Of a stretch of DNA of 64,000 bases, positions 33,974 to 42,054 are shown piece after piece. The notes beneath the pieces are model-generated. The model was given only the letters and a program-made list of their open reading frames with translations. It made no database searches and was not told the DNA's origin. The DNA is from Afipia sp. (GTDB taxonomy: Bacteria; Pseudomonadota; Alphaproteobacteria; Rhizobiales; Xanthobacteraceae): positions 124,001 through 188,000 of the forward strand of contig JANINQ010000005.1 in the NCBI GenBank assembly GCA_024508675.1. The letters run 5' to 3'. Numbering within the stretch: the stretch's first letter is position 1; each line of letters begins with the position of its first letter. The position numbers and the translations under genes are program-made.

Positions 33974-35389
33974 ATGTCAGTTGCCTTCGACGAAATGAAC
34001 GGACCCGGCGGCGCGCTCCGCTCCGCCTACCACGAACTCTCCCTCTGGCTGAAGGAGACCCCTCCGGACGCGCTGGAGTATCGCCGCCAGGAAGCGGAAC
34101 TGCTGTTCCGGCGCATCGGCATCACCTTCGCGGTCTATGGCGAGGCGGAGTCCACCGAGCGGCTGATCCCGTTCGATGTCATCCCCCGGATTCTCTCCGG
34201 CAAGGAATGGACGACGCTGGAAAAGGGACTGAAGCAGCGCGTGAAGGCGCTCAACATGTTCCTGAGCGACATTTATCACGGACGCGACATTCTCCGCGCC
34301 AAAATCGTTCCCGACGACCTGATCTTCCAGAACCCGGTGTTCCGGCCCGAGATGAACGGTCAGGACGTCCCGCACGACGTTTATGTCCACATCGCGGGGA
34401 TCGACATTGTCCGTGTCGACGCCGACAATTTCTATGTGCTGGAGGACAATGCCCGCACACCGTCCGGCGTGTCCTACATGCTGGAAAACCGCGAAATCAT
34501 GATGCGGCTGTTTCCGGACCTGTTCGCGCGGCACCGCGTGGCGCCGGTGGAGAACTATCCGGACGAACTGCTGGCCGCGCTGCGCTCGGTCGCGCCGCTC
34601 ACCTCGAAGACCGAACCGACCATCGCCCTGCTAACGCCCGGCATCTACAATTCGGCCTATTACGAGCATTCGTTTTTGGCTGACAAGCTCGGTGTCGAAC
34701 TGGTGGAAGGCCGCGACCTCATCGTCAAAAACGATGAGGTGTTCATGCGCACCACCGAAGGCCTGAAACGCGTGGACGTGATCTATCGCCGCGTCGATGA
34801 CGATTTCCTCGATCCCCTCACCTTCCGCCCCGACTCCGTTCTCGGTGTGCCGGGCCTGATGTCGGCCTACATGGCCGGCAACATCACGCTGGCCAATGCG
34901 GTCGGCACCGGCATCGCCGACGACAAGGCGGTCTACAGCTACATGCCGGACATCGTGAAATTCTATCTCGGCGAGGAGCCGATCCTGAAGAATGTCCCGA
35001 CGTATCGTTGTCGTGAATCAGATGATCTCAAATACGTGCTCGACAATCTGAAAGACCTCGTGGTCAAGGAAGTCCACGGCTCCGGCGGCTACGGCATGCT
35101 GATCGGCCCCGCGGCAACCACGGAACAAATTGAATCCTTCCGCGCCAAGCTGAAGAAGGAGCCGGAAGGCTTTATCGCCCAGCCGACACTGGCGCTGTCC
35201 ACCTGCCCGACCTGCACCGAAAAGGGCCTCGCGCCGCGTCACGTCGATCTGCGTCCGTTTGTGCTGACCGGCAAGGATCACGTCACTGTCGTTCCCGGCG
35301 GCCTGACCCGCGTCGCGCTGAAAGAAGGCTCGCTCGTGGTCAATTCCAGCCAGGGCGGCGGCACCAAAGACACATGGATTCTCGAGTAA
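33974..35389 (+). CDS. circularly permuted type 2 ATP-grasp protein
   Basis: A 471-residue protein of the DUF404/DUF407 family. Features: the conserved opening FDEMNGPGGALRSAYHELS, VHIAGIDIVRVDADNFYVLEDNARTPSGVSYMLENR, and a C-terminal ATP-grasp half with VVKEVHGSGGYGMLIGP and VDLRPFVLTGK. In ATP-grasp ligases such elements form ATP- and Mg-binding sites that make acyl-phosphates for amide-bond formation, so a peptide or amide ligase role is predicted. The stop is 3 bases before the alpha-E gene, and transglutaminase and Anbu genes follow. AAGGAAG lies upstream, slightly far from the ATG. Confidence 0.93.
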   Translation: MSVAFDEMNGPGGALRSAYHELSLWLKETPPDALEYRRQEAELLFRRIGITFAVYGEAESTERLIPFDVIPRILSGKEWTTLEKGLKQRVKALNMFLSDIYHGRDILRAKIVPDDLIFQNPVFRPEMNGQDVPHDVYVHIAGIDIVRVDADNFYVLEDNARTPSGVSYMLENREIMMRLFPDLFARHRVAPVENYPDELLAALRSVAPLTSKTEPTIALLTPGIYNSAYYEHSFLADKLGVELVEGRDLIVKNDEVFMRTTEGLKRVDVIYRRVDDDFLDPLTFRPDSVLGVPGLMSAYMAGNITLANAVGTGIADDKAVYSYMPDIVKFYLGEEPILKNVPTYRCRESDDLKYVLDNLKDLVVKEVHGSGGYGMLIGPAATTEQIESFRAKLKKEPEGFIAQPTLALSTCPTCTEKGLAPRHVDLRPFVLTGKDHVTVVPGGLTRVALKEGSLVVNSSQGGGTKDTWILE

Positions 35390-35392
35390 CAC

Positions 35393-36337
35393 ATGCTCTC
35401 GCGCACTGCTGAAAGTCTCTACTGGCTGGCCCGCTATGTCGAACGCGCGGAATATCTCGCGCGCACCATCGAGGCGACGCTGCGCGCCACCGCGCTGCCG
35501 GATGCCTATGTCGGCAAAAGCAACGAATGGGAATCCGCGCTGCTCACCGCAGGCATCGACGAGATCTTCCACCAGCATCACGACGAGGCCAACGAACGCA
35601 CCGTCGTCGATTTTCTGGCGTTCTCGCCCGACAATCCCTCCTCGATCCGCAACTGCATCGAGAACGCGCGGCTGAACTCGCGCTCGGTGCGCACCGCGCT
35701 CACCAGCGAGATGTGGGACACCATCAACAGCGCGTGGATCGAACTGCATTCGGCATGGCCGCGCGGCGCAACCACGCGCGACGAACTGACGAAGTTTTTG
35801 CGTTTCGTGCAGGAGACGTCATTGCGCTTCGACGGCTCCGCCTACCGGACCATGCTGCGCAACGATGCTTACTGGTTCTCCCGGCTCGGCCTGCATGTGG
35901 AGCGCGCCGACAACACCGCGCGCATCCTCGACGTGAAGTATCATGTGCTGCTGCCGGAAGAAGAACATGTCGGTGGCCCGCTCGACTATTATCAGTGGAC
36001 TTCCATCCTTCGCTCGGTCTCGGCGCTCACGGCCTATCACTGGGTTTATCGCGAGACGCTGAAACCGTGGCTGATCGCCGATCTTCTGATCCTGAACGAG
36101 TCACTGCCGCGCTCGCTGGCAAGCTGCTACGGCAATCTGGTGCGCAATCTCGACCAGATCGGCGTCGCCTACGGCCGTCAGGGCGCGGCGCAACGCCATG
36201 CGCGCGGCGTCCGCAACCGGCTCGAACACAGCAACATGGACGATCTCTTCCAGCGCGGCCTGCATGAATTCATCCAGGAGTTCATTGCGGACAATGCGAG
36301 GCTGAGCGATACCATCTCGAAACAATATCTGATGTGA
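35393..36337 (+). CDS. alpha-E domain protein
   Basis: A 314-residue all-helical protein of the alpha-E family (PF04168): LSRTAESLYWLARYVERAEYLARTIEATL at the start, SRLGLHVERADNTARILDVKYH in the middle, and SYCYGNLV-like (SLASCYGNLVRNL) near the end. The helices repeat E/R-rich ER motifs. The family is always linked to circularly permuted ATP-grasp and transglutaminase genes; its molecular role is unknown, perhaps an adaptor or an enzyme acting on the same peptide. Only 3 bases separate it from the ATP-grasp gene. Confidence 0.93.
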   Translation: MLSRTAESLYWLARYVERAEYLARTIEATLRATALPDAYVGKSNEWESALLTAGIDEIFHQHHDEANERTVVDFLAFSPDNPSSIRNCIENARLNSRSVRTALTSEMWDTINSAWIELHSAWPRGATTRDELTKFLRFVQETSLRFDGSAYRTMLRNDAYWFSRLGLHVERADNTARILDVKYHVLLPEEEHVGGPLDYYQWTSILRSVSALTAYHWVYRETLKPWLIADLLILNESLPRSLASCYGNLVRNLDQIGVAYGRQGAAQRHARGVRNRLEHSNMDDLFQRGLHEFIQEFIADNARLSDTISKQYLM

Positions 36338-36348
36338 CATCACAGGAC

Positions 36349-36436
36349 GTCATTGCGAGGAGCACTCGCGACGAAGCAATCCAGCTATTCGCTTTTGGCA
36401 TTAGGAACTGGATTGCTTCGCTTCGCTCGCAATGAC
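36349..36436. repeat. family B intergenic palindromic repeat, copy 4
   Basis: GTCATTGCGAGGAGC...CGACGAAGCAATCCA and complement TGGATTGCTTCGCTTCGCTC. It is inserted between the alpha-E and transglutaminase genes of the same cluster. Confidence 0.9.
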
Positions 36437-36474
36437 AGCGTGCCACCGCCGCACAGGGACTTGCGACTCTTAAT

Positions 36475-37299
36475 ATGCGCCTGAAAATCGCTCACACCAC
36501 GACATACCGCTACGAGCCGCCGGCCACCGGCGTGATCCAGATTCTGCGCATGACGCCGGGCAGCCATGACGGACAGTATGTCGCCGACTGGCAGATCGAC
36601 GTGTCCACCGACTCGCGCCTCGATGTGCATGAGGACGCGTTCGGCAACATCACCCATGTCCTGACCCACGGCCCGCTCTCGGACCTGACCATTCGTGTCG
36701 AAGGGCTGGTCGAGACCCACGACACCAGCGGCGTGCTGCGCGGCACCGACGAGCGTTTCCCGCCGAGCCTGTTCCTGCGCCCGACACCGCTGACCGAAGC
36801 CAACGCCACGATGGCGAAGTTCGCCGGTGAGCTGCGCCTTGAAGCCGCCGGCGATACGCTGGGCTTTCTTCACGCGCTGATGCTGCACATCAACGACCAC
36901 ATGACTTTCGACACCGATCCGACCCATGCCGGAACATCGGCGGCGGATGCGTTCGCGCTCCGGCGCGGCGTGTGTCAGGATTATGCGCACATCTTTATCG
37001 CCTGCGCGCGCAGCGCCGGGGTTCCTGCCCGCTATGTTTCCGGACATCTGCTGCGCTCCGACGGGATTGTCGCGCAGGACGCAGGCCATGCCTGGGCGGA
37101 AGCCCATGTCGAAAAACTCGGCTGGGTCGGGTTCGACACGGCCAATGCCATCTGCACCACCGAGGCGCATGTCCGCGTCGCGGTCGGCCTCGACTATCTG
37201 AGCGCAGCCCCTGCCCGCGGCACCCGCTATGGCGGCGGCATGGAAACGCTGGAAGTCGCGGTGCAGGTCGATCAGGCCGGACGGCAGAGCCAGAGCTGA
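36475..37299 (+). CDS. transglutaminase-like protein of the Anbu cluster
   Basis: A 274-residue protein: N-terminal beta domain (RLKIAHTTTYRYEPPATGVIQ) typical of bacterial transglutaminase-N, then the papain-like core with Cys167 (RRGVCQDYAHI), His205 (DAGHAWAEAHV) and Asp221 (GFDTANA). The triad is complete. Proteins of this set probably cleave or form isopeptide or peptide bonds. It has no signal peptide, so it acts in the cytoplasm with the other cluster products. ATG at 36475. Confidence 0.93.
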   Translation: MRLKIAHTTTYRYEPPATGVIQILRMTPGSHDGQYVADWQIDVSTDSRLDVHEDAFGNITHVLTHGPLSDLTIRVEGLVETHDTSGVLRGTDERFPPSLFLRPTPLTEANATMAKFAGELRLEAAGDTLGFLHALMLHINDHMTFDTDPTHAGTSAADAFALRRGVCQDYAHIFIACARSAGVPARYVSGHLLRSDGIVAQDAGHAWAEAHVEKLGWVGFDTANAICTTEAHVRVAVGLDYLSAAPARGTRYGGGMETLEVAVQVDQAGRQSQS

Positions 37300-37321
37300 G
37301 TTTGCCGTCCATTATGTCAGT

Positions 37322-37347
37322 GTCGTCCCGGCCTTCGCCGCGACGAC
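37322..37347. repeat. family A repeat fragment (copy 4)
   Basis: GTCGTCCCGGCCTTCGCCGC then GACGAC: a short internal-deletion form of the family A palindrome, between the transglutaminase and Anbu genes. Confidence 0.7.
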
Positions 37348-37413
37348 TAGAAGCCTCACGCAGGTTGCCCCCCGCGCCTCCGACGCGTAGAAATGCGCGC
37401 TCGGGAGAATGGA

Positions 37414-38160
37414 ATGACCTATTGCTGCGGAATCCTCGTTCGTGACGGTCTTGTGATGATGGCCGATACCCGCACCAATGCGGGCCTCGACAACATCTCC
37501 ACGTTCCGCAAGCTGCACATCTTCAAGAATCCCGGCGAACGCATCATGGCGATCGCGACCGCGGGCAACCTCGCCATCACCCAGTCCGTCATCTCAACCC
37601 TGACTGAGGGCATCGAGAATCCCGAAACCGGCGAGCGCGAAACGCTGATGAACGCGCCGACCATGTTTCAGGCCGCGCAGCGCATTGGCCGCGCCATCCG
37701 CAGCGTTCATGCGCTCGAAGGCAGCGCGCTGCGCGCGGAGGATATTTCGTTCGACGTGTCGTTCCTGTTCGGCGGCCAGATCAAGGGCGCGCGGATGCGC
37801 CTGTTCATGATCTACACTGCGGGCAATTTCATCGAATGCACCACCGACACGCCCTACCTGCAGATCGGCGAGCACAAATACGGCAAGCCGGTGCTCGACC
37901 GCGCGATCTCCTACGACGTCGATCTCTATGACGCGCTCAAGGTCGGCCTCGTCTCGATGGATTCCACCATGCGCTCCAATCTCGGTGTCGGCATGCCGAT
38001 CGACATCCTGCTGGTGCGGCCCGACACGCTCGACGCCGAGCTCGATTACCGCATCGAGGCCGGCGAACCTTATTTCCACGATCTGCGCTCGCGCTGGTCG
38101 GCGGCGCTGCGCGCCGCGCATCAGAACATTCCTCGCCCGCCTTATGGTAATGTCAAATAA
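37414..38160 (+). CDS. Anbu, proteasome/HslV-related peptidase
   Basis: A 248-residue Ntn hydrolase of the Anbu (bacterial proteasome homologue) family. The ATG at 37414 is chosen over the open frame from 37393 because it leaves Thr2 as the N-terminal nucleophile after Met removal: MTYCCGILVRDGLVMMADTR. In mature numbering Thr1, Asp17 (MADTR) and Lys32 (FRKL) form the active-site set. GGGAGAATGGA lies upstream. Conserved elements include ISFDVSFLFGGQI and GHNLGVGMPIDIL-like (NLGVGMPIDIL). Anbu forms ring or helical assemblies in published work; its substrates are unresolved. Last gene of the four-gene set. Confidence 0.94.
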   Translation: MTYCCGILVRDGLVMMADTRTNAGLDNISTFRKLHIFKNPGERIMAIATAGNLAITQSVISTLTEGIENPETGERETLMNAPTMFQAAQRIGRAIRSVHALEGSALRAEDISFDVSFLFGGQIKGARMRLFMIYTAGNFIECTTDTPYLQIGEHKYGKPVLDRAISYDVDLYDALKVGLVSMDSTMRSNLGVGMPIDILLVRPDTLDAELDYRIEAGEPYFHDLRSRWSAALRAAHQNIPRPPYGNVK

Positions 38161-38166
38161 TCCTCC

Positions 38167-38251
38167 GTCATGGCCGGGCTTGTCCCGGCCATCCACGCCT
38201 TGATTGAATATCTGCAAAGACGTGGATGCCCGGGACAAGCCCGGGCATGAC
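38167..38251. repeat. family C intergenic palindromic repeat
   Basis: Arms GTCATGGCCGGGCTTGTCCC...CATCCACG and CGTGGATGCCCGGGACAAGC...GCATGAC, spacer about 25 bases. It lies between Anbu and the SDR gene. Confidence 0.88.
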
Positions 38252-38300
38252 AAAAGATAAATCAGGCTAACAACAACCAAGAAAACAAAGGGAGAAACAC

Positions 38301-39053
38301 ATGTCTGCACTTAAAGTCGCCCTCGTCACCGGCGCCGGTTCCGGAATTGGCCGCGCCTCATCGCTGGCGCTGCTGAAGGCCGGTTTCTCGGTCGTGCTCG
38401 CCGGGCGGCGCAAGGATGCGCTGGAAGAAACCGCAAAGCTTGGCAAGGACTTCGGCAAGAGCCTCGTGGTGCCGAGCGACATGACCGACCCGGCCTCGAT
38501 CGACGCGCTGTTCGCCAGGACCATGGAGGTGTTCGGCCGCCTCGACGTTCTGTTCAACAACGCGGGCGTCGGCACACCGCCGGTGCCGCTGGAAGACCTC
38601 ACCCTGCAGCAGTGGCAAACCACGGTCGCGACCAACCTCACCGCGCCGTTCCTGTGCACGCAGCACGCCTTCCGCATCATGAAGAACCAGACGCCGCGCG
38701 GCGGACGCATCATCAACAACGGTTCGATCTCGGCCTATGCGCCGCGCCCGTTCTCGTCGCCCTACACCTCGACCAAGCACGCGATCTCCGGCCTCACCCG
38801 CGCCACCGCGCTCGACGGCCGCGCCTATGACATCGCCTGCGGACAGATCGACATCGGCAACGCCGCGACCGAAATGACCGAGCGCATGACCGGCGGCGTG
38901 CTTCAGCCGCGCGGCGACACCATGGTCGAACCGCGCATGGATGTGCAGAACGTGGCCGACGCCATCGTGTTCATGGCGACGCGCTCGCTCGACGCCAACG
39001 CGCTGTTCCTCAACATCATGGCGACCAAGATGCCGTTCGTCGGGCGCGGCTAA
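38301..39053 (+). CDS. SDR family oxidoreductase
   Basis: A 250-residue short-chain dehydrogenase: TGAGSGIG (NAD(P)-binding), NNAGVG (middle motif), Ser in NNGSISAY, and the YTSTK catalytic Tyr-Lys. The C-terminus is typical of classical SDRs. Substrate not predictable. AAAGGGAGAAACAC before the ATG is a good ribosome-binding site. The next gene, a flavodoxin-fold oxidoreductase, begins 6 bases later, so they are co-transcribed. Confidence 0.92.
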   Translation: MSALKVALVTGAGSGIGRASSLALLKAGFSVVLAGRRKDALEETAKLGKDFGKSLVVPSDMTDPASIDALFARTMEVFGRLDVLFNNAGVGTPPVPLEDLTLQQWQTTVATNLTAPFLCTQHAFRIMKNQTPRGGRIINNGSISAYAPRPFSSPYTSTKHAISGLTRATALDGRAYDIACGQIDIGNAATEMTERMTGGVLQPRGDTMVEPRMDVQNVADAIVFMATRSLDANALFLNIMATKMPFVGRG

Positions 39054-39059
39054 TACAGC

Positions 39060-39836
39060 ATGCGCGCCCACATCGTCCTCGCCCACCCCGAGCCGAAATC
39101 CTACAACGCGCATCTGGCCGCAACGGCCAGGGACGCGCTTGAACGAAAGGGCTGGTCGGTCACCGTGTCCGACCTCTACCAGATGGGGTTCGATCCCTGC
39201 GAGCGGCCGGAGCATTACGCTGCGCCGCTGGATCGAGGCCGGTTCGATGTGCAGTCCGAGCAGCGGCATGCCTCCGCCAATCAGACGATTCCGGCGGAGG
39301 TTGCCGCCGAAATCGCGCGGGTCGATCAGGCCGACCTGCTGATCCTGCAATATCCGATGTGGTGGCACCTGCCGCCTGCGATCCTGAAAGGATGGTTCGA
39401 TCGCGTTTTCATTTACGGCGACGTCTACACCAGCAAGAAGCGGTTCGAGAACGGCCGCTTTGTCAGCAAGAAGGCGATGCTGTCGGTAACGGTCGGCACC
39501 AGCGAGGACACCTACGCCTACAACGGGCGCAGCGGCGACATCGATCTGCTGCTGTGGCCGATCAACTTCTCACTCGCCTATGGCGGCTTCTCGGTGCTTG
39601 AGCCGTTTGTCGCATACGGCGTCGAGGCGGGATTGCGCTATTCGGATTCCTCCGCCGTCGAAGCACGGCTGAAGGCGATCACAGCCAATCTTGCGGCAAC
39701 GCTGTCGCAGGTCGAAACCATTCCTGCGATCCCGTTCAACCAGATGGCGCACTGGGGCAGCGACGGACGGATAACGCCGGATGCGCCGGTCTATTCGCCG
39801 TTCATCCGCCGCAAGCCGCAACTCGACCTTGAGTGA
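39060..39836 (+). CDS. NAD(P)H-dependent flavodoxin-fold oxidoreductase (NQO1/KefF-like)
   Basis: A 258-residue protein of the flavodoxin_2 family: RAHIVLAHPEPKSYNAHLAAT, LLILQYPMWWHLPPAILKGWFDRVF (FMN and nicotinamide-contact loop) and GRFVSKKAMLSVTVGTSEDTY. Such enzymes carry out two-electron reduction of quinones. It follows the SDR gene by 6 bases; the pair may act together in carbonyl or quinone detoxification. Confidence 0.9.
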   Translation: MRAHIVLAHPEPKSYNAHLAATARDALERKGWSVTVSDLYQMGFDPCERPEHYAAPLDRGRFDVQSEQRHASANQTIPAEVAAEIARVDQADLLILQYPMWWHLPPAILKGWFDRVFIYGDVYTSKKRFENGRFVSKKAMLSVTVGTSEDTYAYNGRSGDIDLLLWPINFSLAYGGFSVLEPFVAYGVEAGLRYSDSSAVEARLKAITANLAATLSQVETIPAIPFNQMAHWGSDGRITPDAPVYSPFIRRKPQLDLE

Positions 39837-39863
39837 TGACAGCGGCCGGAGACAGCGTGCCGG

Positions 39864-40421
39864 CTACGCCGTCAATTCGATCGTCTCGAAATCGGCGGGC
39901 AGGATCACTTCCAGAAGTTCGCACTCGTCGGAGTAGTCGCGAATGAGATGCCTGATGCGTGGCGGCTGCGTCCAGCAGCTACCTTCGCGCATCAGGATTT
40001 CGCCCTGCCCTTCCAGATAGGTCTTCACCCATCCCTTGAGCACATAGACCATCTGGAATTCGACATCGTGCAGATGCAGCTTTGAGACTTCCTGCGGATT
40101 GCACGGACCGATCAGGCGGATGACATGGGCGCGCGCAAGACCATGCGTGCCCTTGGCGATGCCGAGATCGCGATATTCGGCATAGGCGCGCAGGCCGTCG
40201 GCGCGAAAGTCTTCTTCACGATGATGACTGACCACAAACCGCTGCTTCGGTCGCGCAGGCTTCGCGGTGCGCGCCGCCGATGCGCGGGGCTTGCGGGCTG
40301 CCGTGCGTGACGTGGACGCCGCCTTCTTGCGCGGCGCGGATTTTTTCACGGCGGCCGGACGCGTGGCCGGCTTCGATTTCGATTTGGCCTTCTTTGTTTT
40401 GGCCGGTTTTGCCTTAGCCAT
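39864..40421 (-). CDS. cupin protein with histone-H1-like Lys/Ala/Pro tail
   Basis: A 185-residue fusion: residues 1-60 are Lys/Ala/Arg/Pro-rich with PAKTKKAKSKSKPATRPAAV, like H1 or AlgP tails, and residues 61-185 are a single cupin barrel. Metal ligands: His116, His118 and Glu121 (HLHDVE) and His158 (RIRHLI). A basic tail would favour binding to nucleic acids or acidic polymers. No such fusion is a named family to this reader; the tail may be a lineage feature. No signal peptide. Confidence 0.85.
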   Translation of the reverse strand: MAKAKPAKTKKAKSKSKPATRPAAVKKSAPRKKAASTSRTAARKPRASAARTAKPARPKQRFVVSHHREEDFRADGLRAYAEYRDLGIAKGTHGLARAHVIRLIGPCNPQEVSKLHLHDVEFQMVYVLKGWVKTYLEGQGEILMREGSCWTQPPRIRHLIRDYSDECELLEVILPADFETIELTA

Positions 40422-40525
40422 GCACGCCTCCCTTTTTGGCCCGCCGCATCAAGGATGCCGCGCGGCCGCAAAAGGTTAGCCATTGCCGGGCCACCCGACA
40501 ATCCGGCGGTTCGGGGTCCGCGGCC

Positions 40526-40825
40526 TCAGTGCAGCCGGAAGACGCCGTCGACGGCCCGGATCTCCGCAGGCTTGATCAGCTTGGAATGCGCCACGGTGAC
40601 GGACACCAGCGGGCCTTCCAGCTTCGTCTGCCAGAAGGCGAGAAAATCCTTCAGCGCGGGAAAGTTCGGGAACAGGTCGTAGTTCTGCCAGACGTAGGAC
40701 TGCAGCAACCATCGGTGATCCGGACGGCGGTACAGGATTTCAGCCGTGGTGAGGCCGTACCCTGCAAGCATCCTTTTGAAATCGCCGGACACCGTCTCCT
40801 GCGATCCTGACTTCAGCGAACCCAT
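40526..40825 (-). CDS. usg: Usg family protein
   Basis: A 99-residue protein matching the Usg family (first seen in trp operons of alphaproteobacteria): MLAGYGLTTAEILYRRPDHRWLLQSYVWQNYDLFPNFPALKDFLAFWQ is the family core. Function unknown. The region between it and the upstream VIT gene (40826-41076) is noncoding. No tryptophan gene is nearby. Confidence 0.9.
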   Translation of the reverse strand: MGSLKSGSQETVSGDFKRMLAGYGLTTAEILYRRPDHRWLLQSYVWQNYDLFPNFPALKDFLAFWQTKLEGPLVSVTVAHSKLIKPAEIRAVDGVFRLH

Positions 40826-41076
40826 GCCAACCTCCTTGGCGGAGGCGTTCGTTCAAGGCATGTCCCGGATCAGATCCGGGGCGGCGGCCGGTTGATGGCG
40901 AACGCGCTCTCACCCATGTTGAGCGCGGCAGTCGCGAACCGGATTCCACGTCGCGACCAAACGCGCTTGAGGAAAAACCTGACGCAGTACGAAGGTTCAT
41001 CTCAAGACCAAACATTGAATAAATTGTTAATTATCAAGGCACTGGCAGCATCGCGTCAGGACTGCTGACAGAACCG

Positions 41077-41772
41077 TCATCCAAACAGATGCGCGAGATA
41101 AAACGCGGCACCGGCAGCGAGGCCGCCGACCAGCAAGGTCTGAAATCCGGATTTCAACATGTTGATGCCGGTCAGCCGTCCCTTCACCGCGCCGAAGACA
41201 GCCAGCGCAATGCCCGTGCAGATCACCGAATACAGCAGTGCGGTGCGCAACTCGCCGGTGAGCATGTAAGGCAGCAGCGGAATAAGGCCCCCGACGAGAT
41301 ACGAGACCGCAATCGTCGCCGCGCTGATCGGCGCGCGCTTCGGGTCCGGTTTTTCCAGGCCGAGTTCGAAGCGCATCATGAAATCGACCCATCGCTTCCT
41401 GTCCGCGGACAAGGCCGAGACCACGGAGTCCAGCGCCTCGCCCTTCAGTCCGTAAGCGGTGAAGATGTCGCGCACCTCGCCGATTTCCGCCTCGCGCATG
41501 TTGTCGACTTCCCAGCTCTCGCGGCGCTCCTCCGAAGCAAAGTGCTCCTGATCCGTCCGCGCGGCGAGATAGCCGCCAAGACCCATCGCGATGGCGCCCG
41601 CCGCGATCTCCGCAAGGCCCGCGGTGACGATGAGCTGCGTCGATGTCACCGCCGCGGAGAGCCCCGCCGCCAGCGCGAACGGCACGGTGAGGCCATCGGC
41701 CATCCCGATGACGACATCGCGGACGGATTCAGAACCAAGGAAATGGCGTTCGACATGAGGCGTGGCGGGCAT
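41077..41772 (-). CDS. VIT1/CCC1 family iron/manganese transporter
   Basis: A 231-residue membrane protein: two N-terminal helices (VVIGMADGLTVPFALAAGLSAAV, IVTAGLAEIAAGAIAMGLGGYLAA), a cytosolic Glu-rich metal-binding domain (EHFASEERRESWEVDNMREAEIGEV) and three C-terminal helices. It matches the vacuolar iron transporter family, which moves Fe(II) or Mn(II) out of the cytosol; bacterial relatives include MbfA, which carries an added ferritin-like domain missing here. An Irr-type operator sits between the promoter region and the start, so iron export under iron-replete conditions is the likely role. Confidence 0.9.
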   Translation of the reverse strand: MPATPHVERHFLGSESVRDVVIGMADGLTVPFALAAGLSAAVTSTQLIVTAGLAEIAAGAIAMGLGGYLAARTDQEHFASEERRESWEVDNMREAEIGEVRDIFTAYGLKGEALDSVVSALSADRKRWVDFMMRFELGLEKPDPKRAPISAATIAVSYLVGGLIPLLPYMLTGELRTALLYSVICTGIALAVFGAVKGRLTGINMLKSGFQTLLVGGLAAGAAFYLAHLFG

Positions 41773-41809
41773 GGACGAAAATCTCCGGCAGAATGGGTGC
41801 CGCAGATGT

Positions 41810-41828
41810 ATTTAGAATGATTCTAAAT
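41810..41828 (-). promoter_or_regulatory. iron control element (ICE / Irr box) upstream of the VIT gene
   Basis: Perfect palindrome ATTTAGAATGATTCTAAAT (8-bp arms, 3-base centre). It fits the Irr-box pattern TTTAGAA-N3-TTCTAAA used by rhizobial Irr to control iron export and storage genes. It lies 38 bases before the VIT start codon. Confidence 0.85.
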
Positions 41829-41941
41829 TAAAAGCCCGATGGGAGCAGCCCTGCTCCGTCAATCGCGCGCATCCGGGTTAATGATGAGAAGGAATTTCTG
41901 GCAGCCATCACATGAGACTGCCAATTTTTCTGCTACAGACC

Positions 41942-41970
41942 CTTGCCCGGCGCCCGGCCGCGGCCTATGT
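41942..41970 (+). promoter_or_regulatory. putative RpoH (sigma-32) promoter of groESL
   Basis: CTTG at 41942-41945, an 18-base spacer and CCTATGT at 41964-41970 match the alphaproteobacterial heat-shock consensus CTTG-N17/18-CYTATNT. It lies 15 bases before the CIRCE element. Confidence 0.7.
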
Positions 41971-41984
41971 CCGTTTTAGCCGCG

Positions 41985-42011
41985 GTAGCACTCGCCTACC
42001 CGGACTGCTAA
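41985..42011 (+). promoter_or_regulatory. CIRCE element (HrcA operator) of groESL
   Basis: GTAGCACTC - N9 - GACTGCTAA: each half differs from the consensus TTAGCACTC-N9-GAGTGCTAA at one position. It sits between the putative heat-shock promoter and groES, so the operon is probably dually controlled by RpoH and HrcA. Confidence 0.88.
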
Positions 42012-42054
42012 AACTGGCAAAAATACAGACGTATCAATCCATTAGGAGGACTGC

